A stretch of 64,000 bases of DNA, from the NCBI GenBank assembly GCA_003994795.1, contig AP018269.1:2111346-2175345 (forward strand). The letters are read 5' to 3'. Shown here one piece after another: positions 28,606 through 38,281 of this stretch. A program made the translations under genes and the position numbers. Position 1 is the stretch's first letter; every line of letters begins with the position of its first letter. The notes under the pieces were generated by a model. It was not told where the DNA came from. It did no database searches and saw only the letters and a program-made list of their open reading frames with translations. The stretch is from Cylindrospermum sp. NIES-4074. Lineage in GTDB: Bacteria; Cyanobacteriota; Cyanobacteriia; Cyanobacteriales; Nostocaceae.

Positions 28606-29175
28606 AGGTTGAGATATTGGCAAATTACCACTGATAAGATTGAGCTACCAGATAATTCAACTTGGTATGTAATGACCAATTTATCAGATGCACCACCAGC
28701 AGAGATTGGCAATAATTATGGCTTAAGAACCTGGATAGAATATGGGTTTAAACAGTGCAAAAACCAGTTGGGATGGGCAGACTTTAGGTGTACTGATTAC
28801 CATCAGATTGAACGCTGGTGGGAAATTGTTGAGAGTGTCTTTTTAATGGTTAACCTCCAGTTCTTCGGCATGAATCAAACAGAAAGCCTTGGTCATGATT
28901 ATCCGGATAAAGACCTGTTATTAAAATTGCGCCGACATCCCTGGTGGCACAACATTTCTGGTTGGAATAACTGCCTAAATAACTTACGCTTACTACTCCA
29001 ACCCTACATTTATTATTGTTTAATTAAACCTTGGATAACACTGTTTAACAATCACTATTTACAACTGGGATTTCAATGGCTTATTCAAATTATGAATGAG
29101 TTCCTTGGTTGTCTTGTCAACGATGCACAATTTGAGGATTTATCTTTTTCTTCTGCCTAGACTGATGGAAGAGGG
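28606..29175 (+). mobile_element. Truncated, inverted copy of the same IS element
   Basis: This 570-bp segment is the 3' part of the neighbouring IS in opposite orientation and ends in the same terminal repeat (29156-29175). Together with 27195-27766 it forms a very long, apparently perfect inverted repeat around an 837-bp spacer. The junction with the full copy lies in a shared GG at 28604-28605. Confidence 0.88.
28609..29160 (+). pseudogene. 5'-truncated IS701 transposase
   Basis: The frame encodes only the C-terminal 182 residues of the transposase (from RYWQITTDK) and is identical in sequence to the intact copy. It lacks the first two catalytic aspartates, so it cannot be an active transposase. 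An apparent start at 28609 is created by the junction (TTG). Confidence 0.88.
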
Positions 29176-29257
29176 TTAGCTAGATATTATCTGGATAAGT
29201 GTCTAGTGAAATTCTGTATTCAAGTAAGCTGGTTATCCTATAGAGGTTGGGAAAACG

Positions 29258-29479
29258 ATGTACGTCAGAATAAAGTATCGTGGTAGAGAATATATCTACC
29301 CTGTTAATAGTGAACGCGAAGGTTGGCAAATTGGCTTTGACTTTTGGAAAAAGGTAGAGTCAAAACTCCAAGGGCTGGATGAGGTTATTGTACAACTGAT
29401 TGGGGACGAGCCACCTATAGGACTCTCCAACATTGATACAGGCCCCCAAGACCTTCTGAAGCGTGTTTTTGGAGATTAA
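29258..29479 (+). CDS. Small hypothetical protein
   Basis: Protein of 73 residues, family not recognised. It is mixed alpha/beta, acidic towards the C terminus, with no signal or membrane segment. A GAGG ribosome binding sequence lies 10 bp before the ATG, and a strong hairpin follows at 29483, both of which support a real gene. It sits in the insert that separates fabD from plsC. Confidence 0.55.
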   Translation: MYVRIKYRGREYIYPVNSEREGWQIGFDFWKKVESKLQGLDEVIVQLIGDEPPIGLSNIDTGPQDLLKRVFGD

Positions 29480-29482
29480 TGC

Positions 29483-29509
29483 TTAAGGCACAGCACTGCT
29501 GTGCCTTAA
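29483..29509 (+). terminator. Strong hairpin after the small ORF
   Basis: Arms TTAAGGCACAG and CTGTGCCTTAA pair perfectly around CACTG, three bases after the stop codon. Only a short, interrupted T-run (TTGTTTT) follows, so termination is likely but not certain. Confidence 0.6.
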
Positions 29510-29656
29510 ACAGCTTGTTTTACCCAAGCAAGAATGGCTATGGTTTCAGGATGAGCGATCGCCTTAAAATAGCTTGTTAACGGGCTAAATCCACCTCTGT
29601 TGGCTGACTAAAAGCGATCGCGATCGCTTATGCTAAATTCAGTCTAAGTTGAATTA

Positions 29657-30301
29657 TTGTCTGTGGGTAGAAGTCGCGAACCGTTTCCCAGTCTGGCACT
29701 TTACCACACCTTGAAGTGGTCAGTGGTCAGCCCTTTTCTGCATACTTACTTCCGAATCAAAATACACGATGCCCAAAATGTCCCCCAGGCTGGGCCCTTA
29801 GTAGTAGTCAGCAATCATGCTAGTTACTTTGACCCACTGATTATCTCCAATTCTGTGCGTCGTCCGGTGGCATATATGGCTAAGGAAGAGTTGTTTCGTG
29901 TTCCGGTCTTGGTGCAAGCAATTAGATTATATGGTGCTTATCCGGTAAATCGGGGAACTGCCGATCGCTCTGCCATTCGCTCTGCCTTAGAATGTCTAGA
30001 GAATGGTTGGGCTGTCGGTGTTTTCTTGGAGGGTACACGCACCCCAGATGGTCGCATCACTGACCCCAAAAGAGGCGCAGCACTGTTAGCAGCAAAGGCA
30101 AAAGTTCCAATGTTACCAGTGAGTTTGTGGAATACTGAGAAGATTTTACAAAAAGGCTCGCCAATACCTCGTGCAGTCCCTGTGACTGTGAGGATTGGTA
30201 ACTTGATTGATGCTCCCAGTTCTACTAATAAACAGGAATTGGAAGCATTAACCCGCAAGTGTGCAGCAGCAATTAATGAGATGCATGATTTAGGGCGCTG
30301 A
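29657..30301 (+). CDS. plsC: 1-acyl-sn-glycerol-3-phosphate acyltransferase
   Basis: Protein of 214 residues with NHASYFD (His54, Asp59) and FLEGT (123-127), plus the PVNRG and PVSLW blocks of PlsC. It acylates lysophosphatidic acid to phosphatidic acid at the membrane. In related cyanobacteria such a gene follows plsX-fabH-fabD; here it is separated by hicAB and the IS structure, so it probably uses a promoter in 29510-29656. The start is TTG at 29657 or GTG at 29663; neither is decided by a clear ribosome binding site. Confidence 0.88.
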   Translation: MSVGRSREPFPSLALYHTLKWSVVSPFLHTYFRIKIHDAQNVPQAGPLVVVSNHASYFDPLIISNSVRRPVAYMAKEELFRVPVLVQAIRLYGAYPVNRGTADRSAIRSALECLENGWAVGVFLEGTRTPDGRITDPKRGAALLAAKAKVPMLPVSLWNTEKILQKGSPIPRAVPVTVRIGNLIDAPSSTNKQELEALTRKCAAAINEMHDLGR

Positions 30302-30470
30302 GTTAGCTTGGGGGAAAAATATGCTTTAGGGAAGTGGCGATCGCCTTAAAAGTCTTATAAATTTAAGATTAAAGCCCTCTAACTATCAACCCGCAAAGCT
30401 ATTTTATACAACCAATGACACATCTTAGCCATGAATATTTTAAGTTTAAAATCCCAAATCCAAAATTGCT

Positions 30471-31508
30471 ATGAGCGGTTTGGAAGCTAAGAATTTCTGG
30501 CAGCGACTCAACAATTTGGCATTAGTCCGGTTTTTGCTTTTGGTTGCTTCTGGCTGGGCTGTCGTTCAGTTGTTAGCTTATTTTGAAGCAGTTATAGTTA
30601 TTTTTACATTCGCTGCAATTCTGGCGTTTTTACTCAGCTATCCTGTAAAATGGTTAGGGCGTTTTTTACCCCACGGTATAGCTGTTGTTTTAGTTTTTTT
30701 AATCAGCATAGTTATTCTTGGGGGGCTGATGATTACTGTGGGTTTAGCAGTTTTATCCCAAGGACAACAATTAGTTGACAGTATAACAGGATTTTTAAAT
30801 TCTTTAGTACCTTTAAGAGAGGGAGTAGAAGAATTCCTCCAAAAGCGCAATTTGCAAATAAATTTAGGTGTCTTTGAAACACAATTACGCAATCAGGCTA
30901 TATCAACTCTTGGAACTAGCTTGGCTATTTTACAAGGAGGTTTAACTAATTTTGTAACTTTTATTATAATTGCTGTTGTCGCTTTTTTTATGTTACTAGA
31001 TGGTGATAAACTATGGAACTTTATCATTAAAATAGTGCCGCAGCATCGCCGCAATAAATTTACTATAATCATCAGACGCAGTTTTTTAGGCTTTTTTCGC
31101 GGTCAGTTATTATTAACCTTATTTCTGTCAAGTGCCACTTTTATAGTTTTCTTGTTATTAAAAGTACCTTATGCTTTATTGCTCTCAGTAATCATCGGGG
31201 TGTTAGATATAATTCCTGGGATAGGAGCCACATTAGGAGTTAGCACAATTACTTTAATTGTGTTATCTCAAAATGTTTGGCTAGCATTGAGAGTATTGGC
31301 AGCTTGCATTGTCCTACAACAAATTCAAGATAACTTAATTGCGCCACGAATTATGCAAGGTGCTCTTAATCTAAATCCGGTGGTGGTATTCTTTGCTTTG
31401 TTAGTAGGTGCTAAAGTTGCAGGTTTATTGGGTGTCTTCATCTCTATTCCCATTGCTGGAGTTATTGTATCTTTGTTTGAAATAGATGAAATGAAATCTG
31501 AGGTTTAG
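30471..31508 (+). CDS. AI-2E family (PerM-like) membrane transporter
   Basis: Protein of 345 residues with about eight membrane segments: two or three at the N terminus (FLLLVASGWAVVQLLAYF and following), a cytoplasmic amphipathic stretch, and five in the C-terminal half, including the family block PYALLLSVIIGVLDIIPGIG and the end region FISIPIAGVIVSLF. The family includes TqsA and PerM; substrates are mostly unproven, and AI-2 export should not be assumed. It lies 170 bp after plsC on the same strand. Confidence 0.85.
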   Translation: MSGLEAKNFWQRLNNLALVRFLLLVASGWAVVQLLAYFEAVIVIFTFAAILAFLLSYPVKWLGRFLPHGIAVVLVFLISIVILGGLMITVGLAVLSQGQQLVDSITGFLNSLVPLREGVEEFLQKRNLQINLGVFETQLRNQAISTLGTSLAILQGGLTNFVTFIIIAVVAFFMLLDGDKLWNFIIKIVPQHRRNKFTIIIRRSFLGFFRGQLLLTLFLSSATFIVFLLLKVPYALLLSVIIGVLDIIPGIGATLGVSTITLIVLSQNVWLALRVLAACIVLQQIQDNLIAPRIMQGALNLNPVVVFFALLVGAKVAGLLGVFISIPIAGVIVSLFEIDEMKSEV

Positions 31509-31519
31509 TCAACCCCTTT

Positions 31520-31720
31520 GGGGAATTAAAAATTAAAAATTAAAAATTAAAAAAGGATATAGTCCCCTGAATTCATTTATGGAAAATCAGGAAAAATGTA
31601 TTTACCAGACGCGCAGCGCGTTCGCCTTTGGCGTCTCGTAGAGAGAAATATGGCGTCCTTGCTTCAGAGCAACTAATTTTATTCATGGGATGTTAATTTT
31701 TAATTTTTAATTGAAGCGCA
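31520..31720. repeat. TTAAAAA-type heptamers flanking a palindromic dispersed repeat
   Basis: AAAAATT units at about 31524-31552 and the complementary TTTTTAA units at 31692-31714 face each other across a dispersed repeat whose core (GACGCGCAGCGCGTTCGCC, then GGCGTC) is self-complementary. No gene is present. Confidence 0.65.
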
Positions 31721-31796
31721 GCGACGGTCATTGGTCAAGAATTCCGAATTGGTGAATAATGGGAAAATAGCCATCTAATGACAAAAATAGGGAGTT

Positions 31797-32093
31797 ATGG
31801 CGGATTTAAGAGCGGAATTAACAGAAAATTTGGATGAAGCAGAGTGGGAGTGGTTAATTCCCCATGTGCAGCGGGATGCAGTGATTGTGGTGGCGCTTGA
31901 GTTAGACTTGCTGGATGTGGGGGTGGCGATCGCCAGTGATAACATTCCCTCGGTGCAACAGTGGATTGATCAGCAATTGCTGAGTAAGCCTACGGTGGAT
32001 CAGGTGGGAGAATGGAATGGCGATCGCACCAAACGATTTACCACCCTCATAGTTCAGCCTTATGTTCTGGTACAAGAACTAGTAGCTGCTTAA
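31797..32093 (+). CDS. DUF2288 family protein
   Basis: Protein of 98 residues matching the small DUF2288 family by its start (LRAELTENLDEAEWEWLIPHV), central DLLDVGVAIASDN and end LIVQPYVLVQE. It is soluble and acidic. No function is established. It starts 111 bp before mutS2 on the same strand; the annotation of the two as a unit is only positional. Confidence 0.75.
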   Translation: MADLRAELTENLDEAEWEWLIPHVQRDAVIVVALELDLLDVGVAIASDNIPSVQQWIDQQLLSKPTVDQVGEWNGDRTKRFTTLIVQPYVLVQELVAA

Positions 32094-32204
32094 GAGTGTC
32101 AACACATTGCCGTGCAATTGACAACCAGCAAAATTTTATCCTTTAAGATTGAGCCATCTAGGGGCTAAAATTGTTACGATCCTTTCAGATTCGATATTGA
32201 AGCC

Positions 32205-34715
32205 TTGATCCAATCTGAAACCTTAGAACTACTAGAATGGCCCCGCCTTTGCCAGCACCTTTCCACGTTTGCGGCAACTAAGTTAGGGGCAACTGCTGCG
32301 CGTCAGTTGAAAATACCTGACTCTCAGGCAGAAAGTGAACAGTTACTAGCACAAACCAAAGAAGTTTACCAACTAGAAAGTCGCCTCACCACGGGACTTT
32401 CCTTTGAAGGCATTCAAGATATTGGTGATTCTCTAGAACGGGCAGAACGTAGCGGAATTTTGGCAGGAGAGGAATTGTTAGCGATCGCTACTACCCTCTC
32501 TGGTGCCAGAAATTTACGGCGTGTAATTGACAACCAGCAAGATTTGCCCATCTTGACTGAGTTGGTGGCTGACTTGCGGACTTATCCAGAATTAGAGCAA
32601 GAAATACATCGGTGTATTGATGAACGCGCCCAAGTAACCGATCGCGCTAGCCAAAAACTAGGGGATATTCGTGTTGACTTGCGGCGATTACGCAGTCAAA
32701 TTACCCAAAAGCTGCAAAATATTATTCAGGCCAAATCTGGGGCGGTTCAGGAACAGCTAATTACCCAAAGGGGCGATCGCTTTGTTATCCCTGTCAAAGC
32801 ACCCCAAAAGGACGCTATACCCGGCATTGTTCACGATACTTCCACCAGTGGCGCAACTTTGTATGTAGAACCTCATAGCGTTGTGCCAATTGGTAATCAG
32901 TTGCGGCAGGTAATTAGAAAAGAGCAAGCGGAAGAAGAAGCAATTCGCCGTGCTTTAACAGAACAAGTCGCCGCAGTTAAACCTGATTTAGAAAGATTGT
33001 TGGCGATCGCTACTGCATTGGATTTGGCAACCGCTAAATCCCGTTACAGTTTCTGGATTGGCGCTAATCCTCCCCGCTTTATTCAGCGACAGGATCAGGA
33101 AATCATTACCTTGCGAAATCTCCGCCATCCTTTATTAGTGTGGCAGCAACAGCACGAACAAGGACAGCCAGTGGTTCCTGTCGATTTGCTGATTAGTCCC
33201 CACATTCGGGTAGTGACGATTACAGGGCCTAATACTGGGGGAAAAACTGTTACCTTAAAAACCTTGGGGTTAGCCGCTTTAATGGCTAAGGTGGGTTTAT
33301 TTGTCCCCGCCCGCGAACCTGTGGAAATTCCTTGGTTTGATAAGGTGCTGGCAGATATTGGTGATGAACAATCCCTACAGCAAAGTTTATCTACTTTTTC
33401 TGGTCATATTCGCCGCATTAGTCGGATTTTAGAAGCATTGGGGGATGGGGGAGAGGAGCAGGGAGCAGGGGGAGCAGGGGGAGCAGGGGAAGCAGGGGGA
33501 GCAGGGGGAGCAGGGGGAGCAGGGGGAGCAGGGGAGAAAGAAGAATTTATCTTTAGAGGCTCTAAAAACCAATCTCCATGCCCCCAATCCCTGGTTTTAC
33601 TTGATGAAGTTGGGGCGGGTACAGATCCAGCGGAGGGTAGTGCATTAGCGATCGCCTTATTGCAATATCTGGCGAACCATGCCCAATTAGCGATCGCCAC
33701 CACTCACTTTGGCGAATTGAAAGCGCTGAAATATGAAGATGAAAGGTTTGAAAATGCCTCGGTAGAATTTGACGAAAGCACTCTATCGCCAACTTATCGC
33801 TTGCTGTGGGGCATTCCTGGCCGTTCTAATGCCTTGACAATTGCCTTGCGCTTGGGGTTAAAACCAGAAGTGGTAGAACAGGCAAAAACCCAGGTGGGTG
33901 AAGCTAGCGATGAAGTTAACCAGGTGATTGCGGGGTTAGAAGCGCAACGTCGTCGTCAAGAAACTAAAGCGGCTGAGGCTCAAGATTTGTTGCGACAAGC
34001 GGAAATTTTATATAAAGAAGTATCCGCCAAAGCCACAGATTTGCAGGAACGGGAAAAAGCGCTGCGGGTTTCTCAAGAAGTAGCCGTACAACAAGCGATC
34101 GCCCAAGCAAAAGGTGAAATCGCTCAAGTGATTCGCCGCTTGCAGCAAGGAACACCCACCGCCCAAGATGCCCAGCAAGCAACTAATGCCTTAAATCAAA
34201 TTGCCCAGAAGTCCCAGCCAGCAGCACCACCCAAAGCAAAAATTGGGTTTATGCCCAAAATAGGCGATCGCATCCGCATTCCTAAATTGGGACAAACAGC
34301 AGAAGTGTTAACCGCCCCCGATGAAGATGGGGACTTAACCGTCCGCTTTGGCATCATGAAAATGACAGTGCAACTGGCAGATGTAGAATCTCTGGATGGT
34401 CAAAAACCAGAACCAGTCGTCAAACCAAAACCAGCCCCAGCAGCAGTAACTCCACCACCATCACCACCCCCAGCCATTCGTACCTCTCAAAATACCATCG
34501 ATTTGCGCGGAAAACGGGTGGCTGATGCCGAATATATGTTAGATAAAGCCATTTCTGAAGCTGCTGGCCCCGTGTGGATTATTCATGGACATGGTACTGG
34601 TAAACTGCGGCTAGGTGTTCACGCCTATTTGCAACAGCACCCCAGAGTTAGTCACTACGAACCCGCAGAACCAGCAGATGGCGGCAGCGGTGTCACCGTC
34701 GCTTATGTTCAATAA
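32205..34715 (+). CDS. mutS2: MutS2 endonuclease with a low-complexity insertion in the ATPase
   Basis: Protein of 836 residues. It has the MutS core and ABC-type ATPase (Walker [16 protein letters not shown], Walker [23 protein letters not shown]), a coiled-coil linker, and the C-terminal Smr nuclease domain ([21 protein letters not shown]). MutS2 limits homologous recombination and in some bacteria resolves stalled ribosomes. Between ILEAL and SLVLLDE, where relatives are contiguous or nearly so, about 49 residues are inserted, mostly Gly-Ala-Gly repeats encoded by a 9-bp minisatellite. Catalytic motifs on both sides remain intact. The start is TTG, which gives the family's N terminus. Confidence 0.93.
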   Translation: MIQSETLELLEWPRLCQHLSTFAATKLGATAARQLKIPDSQAESEQLLAQTKEVYQLESRLTTGLSFEGIQDIGDSLERAERSGILAGEELLAIATTLSGARNLRRVIDNQQDLPILTELVADLRTYPELEQEIHRCIDERAQVTDRASQKLGDIRVDLRRLRSQITQKLQNIIQAKSGAVQEQLITQRGDRFVIPVKAPQKDAIPGIVHDTSTSGATLYVEPHSVVPIGNQLRQVIRKEQAEEEAIRRALTEQVAAVKPDLERLLAIATALDLATAKSRYSFWIGANPPRFIQRQDQEIITLRNLRHPLLVWQQQHEQGQPVVPVDLLISPHIRVVTITGPNTGGKTVTLKTLGLAALMAKVGLFVPAREPVEIPWFDKVLADIGDEQSLQQSLSTFSGHIRRISRILEALGDGGEEQGAGGAGGAGEAGGAGGAGGAGGAGEKEEFIFRGSKNQSPCPQSLVLLDEVGAGTDPAEGSALAIALLQYLANHAQLAIATTHFGELKALKYEDERFENASVEFDESTLSPTYRLLWGIPGRSNALTIALRLGLKPEVVEQAKTQVGEASDEVNQVIAGLEAQRRRQETKAAEAQDLLRQAEILYKEVSAKATDLQEREKALRVSQEVAVQQAIAQAKGEIAQVIRRLQQGTPTAQDAQQATNALNQIAQKSQPAAPPKAKIGFMPKIGDRIRIPKLGQTAEVLTAPDEDGDLTVRFGIMKMTVQLADVESLDGQKPEPVVKPKPAPAAVTPPPSPPPAIRTSQNTIDLRGKRVADAEYMLDKAISEAAGPVWIIHGHGTGKLRLGVHAYLQQHPRVSHYEPAEPADGGSGVTVAYVQ
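33440..33587. repeat. 9-bp minisatellite inside mutS2
   Basis: Units of GGAGCAGGG (one or two bases varying) recur from about 33455 to 33533, followed by non-repetitive but unrelated sequence to 33587. The 9-bp period keeps the reading frame, adding Gly-Ala-Gly per unit, so copy number can change without breaking the gene. Equivalent G-rich words occur in non-coding DNA at 23091-23145. Confidence 0.9.
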
Positions 34716-35446
34716 AGTGGAAATAAATGTATAGCAAAGTGCTGAGTGCTGAGTGCTGAGTGCTGAGTATAAACCCAGTTGCTTCAGTGCTTTGAGCGAT
34801 CAACATCGTCCTAACGGCCGAGAAGGTTGCTATAACTAGTACAGCGAATTCGGAATTCAAAATTCAAAAATTTAAGAAGCTGATACATTAGGCTTTTCAT
34901 CTATTTTTGGATTTCCTCTTTATTCCTACTCTGATGTACTAGTGGAGGTAGTTAATTGTTAATTAGTAATTATTAATTGCCTGACTATGATTAGCAATTA
35001 GTAATTTTAAGCTATCAGCCGTCAGCAAGCTTAAAGAATTTATGAGAATTCTGACAGAGGTATTACTAATTGTTTTTGGTGTAAATCTCCCTTGGGAAAA
35101 ACCCTGAAACTCAGTATAAAACTCTGTTTTAGACTTCGGCGTGAGCTCAGTCGAACGCTGACTGCTGACCGCTGATAGCTGAATGCTTACTAGTAATTAG
35201 CAATTAATGCTTTGATATAGGTTTATTTATACATTTATACCTAGCTGGCAACTAATGCAAGCTAGGACTTTATTGAGGCGGTGAAATTTCTACTTTGTGG
35301 AAAATAAATTTTCATCTAAAGTAAAACAAAGACAACTGCTGTTAATCAAACTGATTCAGAACAAGCTCTGAGGAAACCAACCTAGATACTTGAGAGTCTG
35401 GTTTCAAAATGGGTAACAGCAACAGCCTCTATCAGCCTGATCACCT
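34716..35446. other. Intergenic stretch with heptamer repeats and a miniature element
   Basis: GTGCTGA heptamers lie at 34739-34769 directly after mutS2. A miniature inverted-repeat element occupies about 35001-35190 (listed separately). The remainder to 35446 is AT-rich with no gene recognised and must hold the promoter of the DUF3038 gene. Confidence 0.6.
35001..35190. mobile_element. Putative miniature inverted-repeat element, copy 1
   Basis: Inner inverted arms AGCTATCAGCCGTCAGC (35010-35026) and GCTGACCGCTGATAGCT (35164-35180) differ by one base, and the right end continues GAATGCTTAC. The interior shares ATTTATGAG-ATTCTGAC and AACTCTGTTTTAG-type words with the element at 53195-53362. 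It has no coding capacity. Confidence 0.65.
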
Positions 35447-36058
35447 ATGCTAAAAGTTATGCACCCGGTTGCCAATTCAGCCACGCCAAATTCCCAGTGG
35501 GAGGACTTAACCAAGCTTCCAGCCCCAAACTCAGTTCAATGGGACAATATCAAAACCCAATTAGACTTGGTGCTGTTGGCGCTAGAAACTTTGACTGGCA
35601 TTGGTTCAGAGGCTATGCTCTCAGCCGCAACTCATCTGAATTTAGAATCGAAAGTGCCAGATCGCGTAGCTTTATGGCGACTGCGCCAGTCGAATCCCCT
35701 ACGCAAAGGTCAAGGAGGGCGAAAGAAGCTAGATGTAGAAGAAGCGCGATCGCTAGTCCTCATCACTTGCTACCTTGCTAAACAGCACCAGGAATTGATT
35801 CGCCGTGCTGTTGGTCTATTAGAACAAATGGCGGAAAATAACCGAGAACCTCATCAGGCTGCTTTGTTGGGAGATTATATTGATGCGTTCTGCAACACCT
35901 ACCAAGAGCGGATGGAAGAGGACGAAAAAATCTCGACGGATTTACTTACCCACCTAGCACTAAAACTGCTGGTAGATGTACTTTTTTACAGCGCCCCTGG
36001 TGGACACCGCCGTCTGTGGCTAGCACTAATAGACCGTTCCACAAAATTTGAGATTTGA
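35447..36058 (+). CDS. DUF3038 family protein
   Basis: Protein of 203 residues, mainly helical and soluble, with the cyanobacterial DUF3038 blocks (LDLVLLALETLTGIGSEAM, DRVALWRLRQSNPLRKGQ, APGGHRRLWLALIDR). Function is unknown. The DUF4335 gene starts 67 bp downstream on the same strand; the pair is conserved as neighbours in cyanobacteria, which suggests a shared process. Upstream ATG choice: one at 35447 and a second four codons later (MHPVAN); either is possible. Confidence 0.78.
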   Translation: MLKVMHPVANSATPNSQWEDLTKLPAPNSVQWDNIKTQLDLVLLALETLTGIGSEAMLSAATHLNLESKVPDRVALWRLRQSNPLRKGQGGRKKLDVEEARSLVLITCYLAKQHQELIRRAVGLLEQMAENNREPHQAALLGDYIDAFCNTYQERMEEDEKISTDLLTHLALKLLVDVLFYSAPGGHRRLWLALIDRSTKFEI

Positions 36059-36125
36059 GATTTGAGATTTCTTATCCAAAATCTAAAATCCACAATTCCA
36101 AATCGTCTCTCTTGCAATTCCTGTT

Positions 36126-37748
36126 ATGCCACGATCAAATTCTGTAATCCGTCGCTACACCCCCCCCACCTGCACATTAGAAGTCTTGGCGCAAAGTTCG
36201 CCTTTGTCCCGTTGGATGGGGAAAACAGTCCTCAAACAGCTAAGTTTTGAACTGCGTTTTGACGATCCGCGACTACCAGAAGAACGCCGGATTCCCATTC
36301 GGGGCGATCGCGACCAACTTGAAGCTTTGTGTGATGCTGTCAGCAGCTACGTCAAGAATTTCCTCCAACAGTCTTCAGAAAGTTTTTGGGTCAGTTTCTC
36401 CGGCACCCAAGATGCAAATAAAGCTTCAGATCAGCCAGAATCAAAAGATTTATCCCCCGCTTCACCGTCGGCTAGAATTTTAGAGCCAGTTCCCTCCCCA
36501 ATGTCAGGGGCGCATATTTACATAGAATCTAGTAGCTATTTAACCCATAAATTATTTCTTGGTTCCCTTGGCAATCAGACATCTGGCCCTGTGATTGAAC
36601 TCACTCTGCTGCAATTATTTGATTTGGCTAGTGCCTTAGATGAATACTCGGCTGATGTCATGGTACTACCAACTCTCAACACCGATAGTTACAGTCAGCG
36701 TATTCCTGCTTGGGCACCTATAGCGGCGGTACTGGTGTTGGGTGTGGGTTTAACACCATTCACCTGGCAATATGCAAATAATACCAAGCCAAAGCAGCAG
36801 ACAGCGACAACAACATCTCCATCAGCACCAAAAGTGGCAGCAGCACCCACTCCCGCACTAGACTTTCCCTCACCTCAACCTATACTTACTCCCCCAGATA
36901 CTTTCCGTTCGCTACCACTGCCTTCAGGTAACACTGCTCCACTTCCCAATCTGAGTGAGCCGGCAGCGCCTCTAGCATTCCCTAATACCTCTGTTTCCCC
37001 CAACACCAACTTCTCCCAGAGAGATACCCTGACCGTACCTCCAGCGGAGAATTTCACTAAGCCACAGCCTGTAATACCGGCCAAAGTACCAAGAACGGAA
37101 ATTGCGATCGCACCAGCTTCGCGGACAAATTCTAAAGTATTAAATCCGCAAATTGCCATTCCCACCACTATCCAACAGAACCGCCCAGAACCGATTCCCC
37201 AAGGTGCAATTGCGATCGCACCCAGGCAGAATTTACCAGCCCCTCTCTTAGCCCCTAGTACCAAATTACCTCCATCTCTTGCCACCACATCTAATAATAG
37301 CGGCGTCCAGATTCCTCCCCTAGCCTACTCCCAACAAGACCCACAACAGCTAGGCAGTATTTCTCCTGCTTCTGGGGTAAGTGAGGAGAAGGCATTAATC
37401 GCTAGATTGAGAGGAGATAGCAAAACGCCCATACCCACAGTAGCGGCGAATAGTGACACCTTATTTGATACACCCCAAGTGGCAGAAGCTAGAGAATACC
37501 TGAAAAAGCGTTGGCAACCACCTAGTGGATTAACGCAGACATTAGAGTATAGTCTGATGCTGGGTATTGACGGCTCAGTTGAGCGAATTTTGCCCCTAAA
37601 TCAGGCAGCAAGACAATACGTTGATAATGCCGGCATCCCGGATATTGGTAAACCTTTTGTTTCCACCAATAAATACGGTCAAAATGTCAGGCTTCGCGTT
37701 GTGCTTAGTCCTGATGGCAAAGTGCAGACATTTTCCGAGTCTCCATAA
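36126..37748 (+). CDS. DUF4335 protein with one membrane segment and a Pro-rich region
   Basis: Protein of 540 residues. Residues 1 to about 190 form the DUF4335 domain (VIRRYTPPTCTLEVLAQSSP, LSFELRFDDPRLPEERR, DVMVLPTL). A membrane segment follows near 197-217 (WAPIAAVLVLGVGLTPFTW). Residues about 225-430 are Pro/Ser/Thr/Ala-rich and probably disordered, and the last 100 residues form a compact domain (AREYLKKRWQPP, YSLMLGIDGSVERILP, NVRLRVVLSPDG). The layout suggests a cytoplasmic N domain and a periplasmic C domain, or the reverse. Function unknown. Confidence 0.8.
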   Translation: MPRSNSVIRRYTPPTCTLEVLAQSSPLSRWMGKTVLKQLSFELRFDDPRLPEERRIPIRGDRDQLEALCDAVSSYVKNFLQQSSESFWVSFSGTQDANKASDQPESKDLSPASPSARILEPVPSPMSGAHIYIESSSYLTHKLFLGSLGNQTSGPVIELTLLQLFDLASALDEYSADVMVLPTLNTDSYSQRIPAWAPIAAVLVLGVGLTPFTWQYANNTKPKQQTATTTSPSAPKVAAAPTPALDFPSPQPILTPPDTFRSLPLPSGNTAPLPNLSEPAAPLAFPNTSVSPNTNFSQRDTLTVPPAENFTKPQPVIPAKVPRTEIAIAPASRTNSKVLNPQIAIPTTIQQNRPEPIPQGAIAIAPRQNLPAPLLAPSTKLPPSLATTSNNSGVQIPPLAYSQQDPQQLGSISPASGVSEEKALIARLRGDSKTPIPTVAANSDTLFDTPQVAEAREYLKKRWQPPSGLTQTLEYSLMLGIDGSVERILPLNQAARQYVDNAGIPDIGKPFVSTNKYGQNVRLRVVLSPDGKVQTFSESP

Positions 37749-37933
37749 TTGCCAACATTTCTTTAATACCACTTGCAAAACTGGTACACAGTCTGTACCA
37801 GTATTTTCTTGATCTTATTGCTTTTGAGTTAGCTTTTTTCAGTCCAGTTACCCAAGTGGTTAAATTACCATTGCTATTGATTGTACTAATCAATACAATT
37901 AGATTTAAATCACTCAGTTAAAAGGTCGGAAAT

Positions 37934-38218
37934 ATGCAAACTCTTGGGCCTCAAAAAGACAGTACCGCTTGGATTATTCAAACCTGGGCAGCTTTCGCGA
38001 TGTCTATTTCTATGACTACCTTTGGCATTGTGAACTTGCCTGTGGATAACTGGGTGAAAGGCTTTATGGGTATGGGTTTAGCTTTTTCTGTTGGCTCAAC
38101 TTTTACTTTAGCGAAAACTTCTAGAGACTTGCACGAAGCCAGAAGATTAACCTCTAGAATCGATGAAGCGAAAGTTGAGAAGTTGCTTTCACAGCATGAC
38201 CCTCTAAGCCTTAAGTGA
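37934..38218 (+). CDS. YiaA/YiaB-like two-helix membrane protein
   Basis: Protein of 94 residues with two membrane helices (about 13-31 and 42-60) joined by NLPVDNW, as in the YiaAB family, then a charged cytoplasmic tail. Function unknown. A GGTCGG sequence precedes the ATG. Its 3' end faces the leftward accessory cassette that begins at 38282. Confidence 0.75.
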   Translation: MQTLGPQKDSTAWIIQTWAAFAMSISMTTFGIVNLPVDNWVKGFMGMGLAFSVGSTFTLAKTSRDLHEARRLTSRIDEAKVEKLLSQHDPLSLK

Positions 38219-38281
38219 CAGCAGTTAGCAAGCATTAGATGTGAGGATTGATGCGATCGCTTTTTTGGTTATTCTGATAAA

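Noticed and set aside
28609-29160. Independent 183-residue gene
   Set aside because: Sequence is identical to the C-terminal part of the adjacent transposase and begins at the junction; it is a truncated IS copy.
33404-33703. Minus-strand Pro/Ala-rich frame in mutS2
   Set aside because: It is the complement of the GGAGCAGGG minisatellite and lies within the intact MutS2 gene.
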